A stretch of DNA of 8,847 nucleotides, taken from an uncultured Oscillospiraceae bacterium (GTDB lineage Bacteria > Bacillota > Clostridia > Oscillospirales > Oscillospiraceae). The notes beneath the pieces are model-generated. The model saw only the letters and a program-made list of their open reading frames with translations, had not been told where the DNA came from and searched no databases. Of the stretch, positions 1 to 6,917 are shown piece after piece (the first letter of the stretch is position 1; the number at the start of each line of letters is the position of its first letter). The DNA lies in NCBI GenBank assembly GCA_934659475.1, contig CAKUHX010000061.1, positions 1 through 8,847 of the forward strand, in the 5' to 3' direction. Position numbers and translations under genes: made by a program.

Positions 1-482
1 GCGAGTCCGAGGGCAAGGAGGGCAAGGGCCTGTTCCCCGCCAGCGTGGAGTTCACCGCCGACCTGCACTCCATGGGCCAGTACATCCAGCAGGGCCAGCG
101 GCTCATGCTGGAGACGGTGGTGCGCTTTGCCCCCGGCCCCAACCCTGTGGTCATCCCCGAGGACAAGGACAATGTGGACGGGCTGAACTTCCTGGCGGGC
201 AAGAGCCTGGACTTTGTGGCGGAGCAGGCCATGCGGGGCACCATCCTGGCCCATGTGGACGGGGGCGTGCCCAACCTGATGGTGGAGGCCGACGCGCTCT
301 CCGCCCACACTGCCGGCGAGCTGATCTACTTCTTTGAGTATACCTGCGGCCTGTCCGGCTATCTGCTGGGGGTCAACCCCTTTGACCAGCCCGGCGTAGA
401 GGCATACAAGAAGAACATGTTCGCCCTCCTGGGCAAGCCCGGCTACGAGGAGCAAAAGGCCGCCCTGGAGGCCCGGCTGTAA
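1..482 (+). CDS. pgi: Glucose-6-phosphate isomerase, C-terminal part (5' end outside window)
   Basis: Interconverts glucose 6-phosphate and fructose 6-phosphate in cytoplasmic glycolysis and gluconeogenesis. The reading frame runs from base 3 to the TAA at 480-482, so 159 residues are visible; the GTG at 45 is only an internal valine codon. The strongest evidence is the family signature near the C terminus, [19 protein letters not shown], which matches the FDQxGVExxK pattern (PROSITE PGI signature 2) that includes the catalytic lysine. The [17 protein letters not shown] and [12 protein letters not shown] segments also fit Firmicutes PGI. The protein ends [16 protein letters not shown]. Transcription probably ends at the hairpin at 763-798. 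The 3' flank is unusual: the last 15 codons and the stop occur a second time at 652-699. The identification is firm; the missing N-terminal two thirds cannot be judged. Confidence 0.96.
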   Translation, partial: ESEGKEGKGLFPASVEFTADLHSMGQYIQQGQRLMLETVVRFAPGPNPVVIPEDKDNVDGLNFLAGKSLDFVAEQAMRGTILAHVDGGVPNLMVEADALSAHTAGELIYFFEYTCGLSGYLLGVNPFDQPGVEAYKKNMFALLGKPGYEEQKAALEARL

Positions 483-520
483 CTGTTCCCCATGTTCCTT
501 CCTCTCTCCCGCTTGCCCAG

Positions 521-648
521 GCCCCGCGCAGCGGGGATCGGCGCTTTGCGCCGTAGATCCGCAGCAAAGCGAAGGATCTGCGCAGGGCGAATTCACTTCG
601 CCCGAGCATTTTAATCCCAACGGGCCCCAACGGGATTATCCCGTTGGG
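521..648. repeat. Cluster of short hairpins, REP/MITE-like intergenic repeat element
   Basis: Five perfect inverted repeats lie back to back in 128 bases. They are CCCCGC/GCGGGG (522-527/531-536), GGCGC/GCGCC (540-544/548-552), AGATCC/GGATCT (555-560/574-579), GGGCGAA/TTCGCCC (585-591/597-603) and CCCAACGGG/CCCGTTGGG (626-634/640-648). CCCAACGGG also occurs as a direct repeat at 616-624. The cluster lies exactly between the isomerase stop and the duplicated isomerase tail, and it has no convincing open reading frame. Dense small palindromes between genes are typical of dispersed repeat families (REP, MITE or RNA-structured elements). Whether this is a multicopy family in the genome cannot be seen from one copy. 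It could instead be structured 3' RNA of the isomerase transcript. Confidence 0.6.
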
Positions 649-651
649 CGC

Positions 652-699
652 AAGCCCGGATACGAGGAGCAAAAGGCGGCTCTGGAAGCGAGACTGTAA
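652..699 (+). pseudogene. Duplicated 3' tail of pgi (last 15 codons plus stop)
   Basis: Read from base 652, this stretch encodes [15 protein letters not shown] and TAA, identical in protein to the end of the intact isomerase gene (435-482). Seven of the 48 bases differ, in six codons (GGC/GGA, GCC/GCG, GCC/GCT, GAG/GAA, GCC/GCG, CGG/AGA), and every change is synonymous. Loose similarity continues a few bases past the stop (TAACTGTTC versus TAACTCTTC). There is no start codon, ribosome binding site or upstream part of the gene, so it is a remnant and not a gene. The pgi terminator lies downstream of this second copy, so this copy may be the older 3' end. In that view the first copy and the hairpin cluster arrived by insertion or recombination. 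Confidence 0.8.
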
Positions 700-762
700 C
701 TCTTCTTCCGCCGCGCCGTGCCACGCTCCCCCGTCGGGGCAGTCCTCTTCTCTTAAAAGACG

Positions 763-798
763 GCGGGCTGAGATCATAGATCTCAGCCCGCTGTTTTT
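763..798. terminator. Bidirectional intrinsic terminator between pgi and the GLUG protein gene
   Basis: A perfect 13-bp stem (763-775 with 779-791, arm GCGGGCTGAGATC) has a 3-base loop ATA. On the plus strand it is followed by TGTTTTTATT, which serves pgi. On the minus strand it is followed by the complement of 753-760, giving TCTTTT, which serves the convergent operon. The stop codon of the minus-strand gene (799-797) lies inside the plus-strand T-run, so the hairpin is placed tightly for both transcripts. Confidence 0.93.
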
Positions 799-3700
799 AT
801 TTCGCTTTTCGCGCGTCCCGCAGGCGGCGCAGCCGCTTCTTCAGGGGCCCGCCCCGCTTTTTGTGCAGGCACGCCCCCAGAAGGATCACCGCCAGCGCAC
901 CGCCGCAGCCCAGGGCGATAGGCAGCACCGGGCTGCTCTCCCGCTCCTGGATGCAGAAGGTCACCGTCCGCTCCCCGGTGGTGAACAGCAGATAGCGGCC
1001 GTCCACGCTGCTGTCCCGCTGCTGCCAGCCGTCGGCGGTCTTGACCCACAGGGCATACCGCTGCTTTCCGCCCTCCGGCAGCCGCCAGTGCACCGTATAG
1101 GAGATCTCCTTCAGGTCGGGGTCGTCCACCGTCACGGTCACGCCCTCGCCGGTATGGCTGTTCCCCTTCCCATCTGTCCAGGTGACGGTCTCTGTGGCGT
1201 GGGACACCTGGGCGCGGCTGCTGAAGCTGCCGTCCACCAGCAGCTGGGGCAGTTCCCCGCCGCCGTCCGTCAGGGCGGAGCGATAGGGGGTATATACCGC
1301 GTCCAGAGTCTGGCTCGTCGTCAGCTTGGTGTAGTCCAGCTGGGGCCAGGCGGCGGAACAGCCCTTCTTCGCCGGGATCTCCGGCAGGCTGTCGATCCCC
1401 CGTCCGTACTGGAAGGGCACCACCGCCACCACCTTGCCGTCCGCCCGGAAGGTCAGTTCCAGCCGGGAGAACCCGCTGGGCGCCCCCTTTTCCGCGCACA
1501 GGGCGTCGAAGTCCGCCGGCTCCGCCTTGCCCGCATAGCTGATGCCGTCGATGCCGCCCAAGCTCTCCCCGGCAAAGAGATTGCCCGACACGGCGCCATC
1601 CTCGTCCACATCCCCGGCGATGGCCCCCACATAGGCTTCTCCGGTCAGGGTGACCAGAGCGCGGCACCCGCTCAGATCCTTGCCGTATCCCGCGATACCG
1701 CCCACATAGTCCTTGCCGGACATCTGGCACTTGGCCCAGCTGCCGTCCGCGATGCCGTTCAGGCTGCCGGCGATGCCGCCCACATAGCTGCCGTCGGCGG
1801 TGACGCCGCCATAGCTCTGGCACTGGGTCACCCGGCCAAAATATCCCCGGCCCACGATGCCGCCGGCATAGTCGCCCTTGTCGGCCGCTGTCCCGGTGTT
1901 CACGCATTGGCTCACCAGGGCCCGGGCCTTATAGTTGAACTCCAGAGAGTAGTCCCCCACCTGGGTCAGGTCGCTGTCGGGGTCCACATCCGTCTCGATG
2001 CCGATGTTCCCCACGATGCCGCCCACGGCAGAGTTACCCAGCACCCTGCCCCGGTTCTCGCTGCCGGACACCCGGCCATCGTGCTGCTTCTCCAGATCGC
2101 AGGTGGCCGAGTCATCCTGAAAGTGGTCCCGGATCAGCTCCTCCGCGGTCTTGCCCTGGTCCTCGTCCCGCTGGGTCTTTTCGCTGCGGATCAGGTCGGT
2201 GATGGCCCGGAACTGGCTGTCGATGGCCCTCAGGTCGCCGATCAGGGTGTCGGCGGAGTCGCCGATCAGCTGGTTCAGGGCGTCGCCGCTGTCCAGCAGG
2301 GCGTCCATAGCCGCATCCAGCCGGTCGCTCTTGTCGGTGATGTCCGAACCGATGGGCTCAAGCTTGATCTCCGGCAGGTCCGCCTGCTCGTCGATGATGT
2401 CCCGCAGGCCCCGGATCACCTTGTCCATGTTGTCCGCCAGACTGTCGGCATCGTCGCTGACATAGCCCAGATCGTCCAGCGCCCGGCGCACATCGTCCCC
2501 CATATCGGACAGCTGATCCAGGGCGGTCTTTCCCAGCTCCAGCGCCTTGTCCAGCCGGTCCAGCACCTCCTGCATCCCGCTCAGGGCCTGGTTCAGCTGT
2601 CTCAGATCCTCCAGGATCACATCAGTACCGGCGCCGCCGGTCAGGTCGTCCAGCAGGTCGTCCATGGCGGCGTTCACATCGTCCAAAACCGCCTTCAGGG
2701 CCTTGTCCGCCGCCTGCAGCTCGTCCGCCGCCTGCCGGAGGCTCTCCCCGGCCTTGTCGCCGTCCTTCCCGGCCTCCACCAGATCCCTGCGCACCCGCTC
2801 CAGATCGTCCACCAGCTCGTCCAGATCGGCCACCATGGCCGCGGCATCGTCCATCACGCCCTGCATCTGGTCCAGCACCCGGGAGACCCGGGCGGACAGC
2901 TCGTTGATCTGGTCGATGTTCCCGTTGGCCCAGTCGGTCATGGCGCCGGTCAGGTCGCTGGCGATGTCCTTCACGTCCCGGGCCTTGTCAGACAGGTCGT
3001 TCACCTGGGCCTGCACCGAGTCGGAGATCCCGTCCGCGTGTCCCGCGGTGCGGTCCATCACGTCCGTCAGGTCCTCCAGCCGGGCCAGCAGGCGGCCCAG
3101 AAAGTCGTCGCTGTACACCTTCAGCACCTCGGGCTCCAGCTGGCCCACGACACCGCCCACGTCCTGCCGTCCGTTGACGGTGCCCGTGTTGGTGCAGCCG
3201 TCCAGCCAGCCGGAGCTGCGCCCGGCCACGCCGCCGATGTTGCAGCCGATCTGGTCACTGCCCACAGCGCCGCTGTTGGTGCAGCTCTGCACCGTGCCAC
3301 CGGACAGGCCCACAACGCCGCCGATGTCCGTATACACCGCCACATTCTCCATGGAGTTGAGCTGCCGCAGATCCATATAGTCGGTCTTGGGGTCGTCCTC
3401 AAGATCCTTGGTGTTGATGCTGCCGCTGTTGTCGCAGCGGGTCAGGGTGCCGTAGTTGGCTCCGGACACGCCGCCCACAAAGTGCTTGCCGGTGACGCTG
3501 CCGGAGAAGCGGCCGCCCACCACCTGGCCCCCCTGCTCGTTCACGCCGATCAGGCCGGCCACATAGTTGTCCCCCGCCACGGTGCCCACGGCGGAGCAGT
3601 TGGACACCTGGCCGGCATTGCTGCCCGCCAGCAGGCCCAGCTTATCCTGCCTCCCGCTGGGGTGGATGGTCCCCTCCACCGTCAGATCCCGCACCTGGGC

Positions 3701-4027
3701 CCCGCTGCGGATGTACCGGAACAGACCGCGGACGTTGCCGCTGCCGCTGATGCGCACACCGGTGATACAGTGTCCGCTGCCCAGAAAGGTACCGCTGAAG
3801 GTGGGGATGGGGGCGAGCTCCTTCTCCCGCAGGTCAAGGTCGTTCTCCAGGATCACCGTCTTCCCCCGGGACCAGGTGTCCAGAGTGCAGTCCCTTGCCA
3901 GCTGCTCCAGATCCTCCGCCGTGCGGATGGACACGGTGCTTTCTGCGGCCAGAACGCTGGGGGCCGCAAGGGCGAACAGCAAAGCCGCCGCCAGCATCAG
4001 GCCGGCCCATCTTGTGTTCCGTTTCAT
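797..4027 (-). CDS. Secreted, membrane-anchored GLUG-repeat protein with a long helical insertion; partner of the MMPL transporter
   Basis: A 1076-residue surface protein of unknown function. An N-terminal signal peptide (about 1-28: KR, a hydrophobic run, then SVLAA) is followed by GLUG-type beta-solenoid repeats (about 75-297; motifs such as VAGLIGVNEQGG, VGGVSGANYG, IGGVVGLSGG and VGGVVGQ). Next comes a mostly helical, Asp/Leu-rich, heptad-like arm (about 301-640), then GLUG repeats again (about 650-830; YAGGIVGRGYFG, YVGGIAGSLNG, YVGGIAGYG). Residues 855-915 resemble an InlB/Flg_new-type beta module (VVAVVPFQYG, LPEIPAKKGC, LDAVYTPY). One membrane span (about 1034-1055) and a very basic tail (KKRLRRLRDARKAK) finish the protein, so the bulk should lie outside and the tail inside. 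There is no LPXTG motif. The ATG overlaps the stop of the transporter gene (ATGA), and AAGGAGG at 4044-4038 lies 10 bases upstream, so the two are translationally coupled. No catalytic motif was seen. An adaptor or envelope partner of the transporter is an inference. Confidence 0.9.
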   Translation of the reverse strand: MKRNTRWAGLMLAAALLFALAAPSVLAAESTVSIRTAEDLEQLARDCTLDTWSRGKTVILENDLDLREKELAPIPTFSGTFLGSGHCITGVRISGSGNVRGLFRYIRSGAQVRDLTVEGTIHPSGRQDKLGLLAGSNAGQVSNCSAVGTVAGDNYVAGLIGVNEQGGQVVGGRFSGSVTGKHFVGGVSGANYGTLTRCDNSGSINTKDLEDDPKTDYMDLRQLNSMENVAVYTDIGGVVGLSGGTVQSCTNSGAVGSDQIGCNIGGVAGRSSGWLDGCTNTGTVNGRQDVGGVVGQLEPEVLKVYSDDFLGRLLARLEDLTDVMDRTAGHADGISDSVQAQVNDLSDKARDVKDIASDLTGAMTDWANGNIDQINELSARVSRVLDQMQGVMDDAAAMVADLDELVDDLERVRRDLVEAGKDGDKAGESLRQAADELQAADKALKAVLDDVNAAMDDLLDDLTGGAGTDVILEDLRQLNQALSGMQEVLDRLDKALELGKTALDQLSDMGDDVRRALDDLGYVSDDADSLADNMDKVIRGLRDIIDEQADLPEIKLEPIGSDITDKSDRLDAAMDALLDSGDALNQLIGDSADTLIGDLRAIDSQFRAITDLIRSEKTQRDEDQGKTAEELIRDHFQDDSATCDLEKQHDGRVSGSENRGRVLGNSAVGGIVGNIGIETDVDPDSDLTQVGDYSLEFNYKARALVSQCVNTGTAADKGDYAGGIVGRGYFGRVTQCQSYGGVTADGSYVGGIAGSLNGIADGSWAKCQMSGKDYVGGIAGYGKDLSGCRALVTLTGEAYVGAIAGDVDEDGAVSGNLFAGESLGGIDGISYAGKAEPADFDALCAEKGAPSGFSRLELTFRADGKVVAVVPFQYGRGIDSLPEIPAKKGCSAAWPQLDYTKLTTSQTLDAVYTPYRSALTDGGGELPQLLVDGSFSSRAQVSHATETVTWTDGKGNSHTGEGVTVTVDDPDLKEISYTVHWRLPEGGKQRYALWVKTADGWQQRDSSVDGRYLLFTTGERTVTFCIQERESSPVLPIALGCGGALAVILLGACLHKKRGGPLKKRLRRLRDARKAK

Positions 4028-6600
4028 GGCTGCTCCCCCTCCTTTCCGTTCTCCTCCGCCGGGGCGTCAGGCTGTCCCTCCGGCGGGGCGTCCGGCGGGG
4101 CGTCTCCCTCCGTCTCCGGCCGGTCGAAGCTGCCGGAGGACATGATAGCGGAGATGTCTCCCTTCACCACGCCCCGGATCTCCGCGTCCACAAAGCCGGA
4201 GATCCGGCCCCGGACCCGGCCGTTCACATAGGTCGTGCCGCTCAGCCGCTGCGAGACCACCGGCGCGGCGGGCAGCTTCATCTGGAAGCTGGTCTTCTCC
4301 ACGATCTTGTCCCCCAGCACCAGGATCTGGGGCAGCACGAACATGACCAGGAACATAGAGATCAGCGTGCCCCGGCTCAGGCACTGGCCGATGCCCACGA
4401 TAGAGGGCTCTGTGGTGATCTGTCCGATGAGGAAGCCCGCGGCGGACAGGATGGAGCCGGAGGTGAGCACCGTGGGGAAGGACAGGTCCAAAGCCCGGAT
4501 CAGGGCCTCTTTGGGGCTCATCTGGGTCTTCAGGTCGGAGTACCAGGTGGAGATCACGATGGCATAGTCGATGTTGGCGCCCATCTGGATGGAGGTCACG
4601 ATGAGGTAGCTCATAAAGAAGATGTTGGTATCCATCAGAGTGGGGAAGGTGAAGTTGATCCAGATACTGCCCTGGATCACCAGGATCAGCAGGATGGGCA
4701 GCCCCACCGAGGTAAAGGTGAACACCAGCACCAGAATGACGAACACCACAGACAGCACGCTGATGACCACGTTGTCCCGGGCAAAGGACACCGACTGGTC
4801 ATAGTCGCTGGTGGAGTTGCCCACCAGATACACCTCGTCCCCGTCGTAATACTTCTCCACCACGGCGTGGGCCTTTTTCAGGAAGGCGAAGGTCTCCTCC
4901 CCCTCCTCCGGCAGGTTCAGATTCAGCACCATGCGGGTGTAGTTGGGGCCCAGCATCTGGGCCTTGGCGTCGGTGATCTGGTGATAGGCGTCGTCGATCT
5001 GCTCCTCGTCATCGTCGTCCAGGGTCACATAGCCGTTCTCCTTCTCCTGATAGATGAACAGGATCATGTCCATGGCGGAGACGGTGTAGCTGTCGATGCC
5101 CCCCACGATGGGGCCATAGTTGTCCTCCTGATCCGCCGTATAGGCGGCGTACAGGACGCAGGCCTCCTCATAGCTCAGGTCCATCATCTGGGAGAACTGC
5201 CGGGGGGTCAGCTTGTCGGTCAGGCAGTAGCCGGGCTTGGCCTCCACATTGGCCAGCCCCATGGCGTAGTCCACCTCGTCCATGGCGCCCAGCTCCCTCA
5301 GAACGGCCTTTTCGCTGTCCGTGTCCCCCTTGGGCACCACCAGAGCCATGATATTCTGGCTGCCGAAGGTGTTGTCCACCCGGTCCTCCGCCGCCTGGTG
5401 CTCATTGCGCCGCACGGTCATCACGGAGTTGTCCCCGTACACATAGGGGCAGCGGTTGGACAGCACAAAGCCGCCCACGACACACAGGATAAAGACGGGC
5501 ACCCCCACATACCGCAGGGCATATACCAGCTTGCCCCAGCGGTCGATCTTGGGGATGAAATTCTTGTGGCGGGTACGCTCCATGGCCTTGGAAAACAGCA
5601 TCAGCAGGCCGGGCATCAGGGTAAACACCGACAGCATGCTCAGCAGGATCGCCTTGATCAGCACCAGGCCCAGATCGAAGCCGATGCGGAACTGCATGAA
5701 CATCATGGCGGCCAGACCGGAGATGGTGGTCAGGCTGCTGGCAGAGATAGAGGGGATCGCCGCGCTGACGGCGATGATGCAGGCCGTGCGGTCGTCCGGG
5801 GCGTGCTCCCGCTCCTCCAGGAAGCGGTGCAGCAGGATGATAGAGTAGTCGATGGCCAGGGCCAGCTGCAAGACCACAGTCACCGAGTCGGAGACGAAGG
5901 AGATCTCCCCAAAGACAAAGTTGGTGCCCTTGTTCAGCAGGGCCGCCGCCACAAAGGTGATCAGCAGCACGGGCACCTCGGCATAGGACCGGGAGGTGAG
6001 CAGCAGCACAACGATGATAACGACGGCGGCCACCGCCAGAATGATCCCCATCTCGCTGTTCAGGGTGTCCGACTTGGAGTAGCCCACGTCTGTAGCGATC
6101 TGGGTGTCATAGGGCTCCAGCAGCTGCTCTACCGCCGCCAGGCTGTCCTTGGCCGCCTGGTCGTCCGCCTCCCCCCGGAAGGTCACGGTGATCAGGGCGT
6201 CCGCCCCCTTCATGTAGTCCTCCATGGTCTTGTTGGCGGCGGAGGGCAGGGTGGTCTCGTCCTCCCCCTTGTCCGCATCCCAGAAGTCCACGGAGGATAC
6301 CCCCTCCGCGTCCTCCAGCCGGTCGGCCAGTTGCCGGGCCATGTCATAGGTCACGTTGGAGACGACGATCCGGGCGGTGGCATAGGTCTTCATCTCATCT
6401 TCCATCAGGGTCAGGCCCCGGCGGGTCTCTGTGCTCTCCGGCAGGTACTCCGTCAGGTCGTTGCACACCCGCACCCAGCTCTGGGTGAATATGCTGGCGA
6501 TGATGGCAATGATATAGAGGAAAAAGATCAGATCCCGTTTGTCCACGATAAACGTAGCCAGCTTGTCAAAAAAGCTGTTCTTCTTCGGCTGATCGCTCAC
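4024..6600 (-). CDS. MMPL/RND-family membrane transporter
   Basis: An integral membrane protein of the MMPL (RND superfamily) type, which moves lipids or hydrophobic compounds outward using the proton gradient; the substrate here is unknown. I place the start at GTG 6600-6598, giving 858 residues, because AAAGGGG (6615-6609) lies 8 bases upstream; upstream codons to 6702 encode an Arg/Pro/Gly-rich stretch unlike the family. Two similar halves are visible. TM1 (about 24-42) and an extracytoplasmic domain lead to a TM bundle (about 184-338) with the family motif AIDYSIILLHRFLEE (Asp251). A second span (about 366-382) and external domain lead to a bundle (about 610-765) with GANIDYAIVISTWY (Asp678). 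Paired Asp-Tyr motifs in TM4 and TM10 are the expected proton-relay positions. After the last span comes a cytoplasmic Gly-periodic segment (about 786-823) and a Pro/Glu/Asp-rich end. A GGCGGC/GCCGCC hairpin (6620-6634) sits just before the ribosome binding site. The next gene overlaps by 4 bases. Confidence 0.93.
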   Translation of the reverse strand: MSDQPKKNSFFDKLATFIVDKRDLIFFLYIIAIIASIFTQSWVRVCNDLTEYLPESTETRRGLTLMEDEMKTYATARIVVSNVTYDMARQLADRLEDAEGVSSVDFWDADKGEDETTLPSAANKTMEDYMKGADALITVTFRGEADDQAAKDSLAAVEQLLEPYDTQIATDVGYSKSDTLNSEMGIILAVAAVVIIVVLLLTSRSYAEVPVLLITFVAAALLNKGTNFVFGEISFVSDSVTVVLQLALAIDYSIILLHRFLEEREHAPDDRTACIIAVSAAIPSISASSLTTISGLAAMMFMQFRIGFDLGLVLIKAILLSMLSVFTLMPGLLMLFSKAMERTRHKNFIPKIDRWGKLVYALRYVGVPVFILCVVGGFVLSNRCPYVYGDNSVMTVRRNEHQAAEDRVDNTFGSQNIMALVVPKGDTDSEKAVLRELGAMDEVDYAMGLANVEAKPGYCLTDKLTPRQFSQMMDLSYEEACVLYAAYTADQEDNYGPIVGGIDSYTVSAMDMILFIYQEKENGYVTLDDDDEEQIDDAYHQITDAKAQMLGPNYTRMVLNLNLPEEGEETFAFLKKAHAVVEKYYDGDEVYLVGNSTSDYDQSVSFARDNVVISVLSVVFVILVLVFTFTSVGLPILLILVIQGSIWINFTFPTLMDTNIFFMSYLIVTSIQMGANIDYAIVISTWYSDLKTQMSPKEALIRALDLSFPTVLTSGSILSAAGFLIGQITTEPSIVGIGQCLSRGTLISMFLVMFVLPQILVLGDKIVEKTSFQMKLPAAPVVSQRLSGTTYVNGRVRGRISGFVDAEIRGVVKGDISAIMSSGSFDRPETEGDAPPDAPPEGQPDAPAEENGKEGEQP

Positions 6601-6608
6601 AAGCGTAT

Positions 6609-6615
6609 CCCCTTT
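6609..6615 (-). promoter_or_regulatory. Ribosome binding site that sets the MMPL start at GTG 6600
   Basis: On the minus strand AAAGGGG is followed by 8 bases and then GTG, after which the protein reads MSDQPKKNSFFDKL, a short polar N terminus running into TM1. The ATG at 6702 has no comparable site. Its 34-codon extension (MRRPGRRRREKLPL...) is of a composition expected from GC-rich leader DNA. Confidence 0.75.
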
Positions 6616-6718
6616 CTCTGGCGGCCCCGCCGCCGCCCTTCTATGGTCAAAGCCCCCGCAAAGGGGCAGTTTTTCTCTTCTGCGCCGGCCCGGCCGCCGC
6701 ATTTTGGAGTAATTTTAT

Positions 6719-6746
6719 ATTATAGTGATCTTCGGCGCAATAGCAA
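6719..6746 (-). promoter_or_regulatory. SigA-like promoter of the MMPL operon
   Basis: On the minus strand TTGCTA (6746-6741) and a consensus TATAAT (6724-6719) are separated by 16 bases, in the only AT-rich patch of the intergenic region. Transcription would start near 6712, giving a leader of about 110 bases before GTG 6600. A better-looking TTGACC at 6752-6747 would need a 22-bp spacer and is less likely to be the -35. Confidence 0.6.
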
Positions 6747-6849
6747 CGGTCAAATTCAGTCAAGTGTCAGCTTTTTCTCCCCCTCTTTTTGTCAAAGATC
6801 ACCGCCCGCCCCGCCGCAGCGCCCTCATCTTCGCAGAAAATTTATGCAT

Positions 6850-6902
6850 CTGTCCGGATTTGAACAATGACAGGCTCCCCGCCCCATGATATACTTCTGT
6901 CA
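6850..6902. promoter_or_regulatory. Candidate TetR-family operator: alternating CTGTC half-sites
   Basis: Three half-sites alternate in direction over the tetR promoter: CTGTC at 6850-6854, its complement TGACAG at 6868-6873 (covering the -35 box), and CTGTCA at 6897-6902 (at the likely transcription start). The outer pairs form CTGTC-N14-GACAG and TGACAG-N23-CTGTCA. Placement across the promoter suits autorepression. The half-sites are short and could be coincidence. No matching palindrome was found over the MMPL -10 box. Confidence 0.35.
6867..6895 (+). promoter_or_regulatory. SigA-like promoter of the tetR-type gene
   Basis: ATGACA (6867-6872) and TATACT (6890-6895) are spaced by exactly 17 bases, putting the transcription start near 6902 and leaving a leader of about 16 bases with the ribosome binding site. 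This also argues against the in-frame ATG at 6867 as the translation start, since that ATG would be part of the -35 box. Confidence 0.6.
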
Positions 6903-6917
6903 AAATGGAGGTCGGCT

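Noticed and set aside
1500..1870. Recurring near-identical DNA stretches such as CCGCCCACATAG
   Set aside because: These are the codons of successive GLUG repeats (YVGGI and similar) within the coding sequence, not a separate DNA repeat or CRISPR array; spacing and copies are irregular.
644..4231. A 1195-codon plus-strand open frame opposite the GLUG protein gene
   Set aside because: It is antisense to a gene with a clear signal peptide, repeats and membrane anchor. Its own translation is a low-complexity His/Gln/Val/Gly/Ala mix with no recognisable domain, as expected from the GC-rich codon bias of the other strand. It also has no ribosome binding site.
6652..6674. Plus-strand GCCCC/GGGGC hairpin followed by TTTTT in the MMPL leader
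   Set aside because: The stem is only 5 bp with a 6-base loop, and it would act on antisense transcripts entering from the MMPL gene side; too weak to call a terminator.
6702..6702. ATG at 6702 (minus strand) as the MMPL start
   Set aside because: It adds 34 residues of Arg/Pro/Gly-rich sequence ahead of the normal N terminus and lacks a ribosome binding site, unlike GTG 6600. It also lies in the likely untranslated leader.
3895..6870. A 991-codon plus-strand open frame opposite the MMPL gene
   Set aside because: Same antisense artefact: His/Gln/Gly/Asp-rich nonsense without motifs, whereas the minus strand shows a complete transporter.
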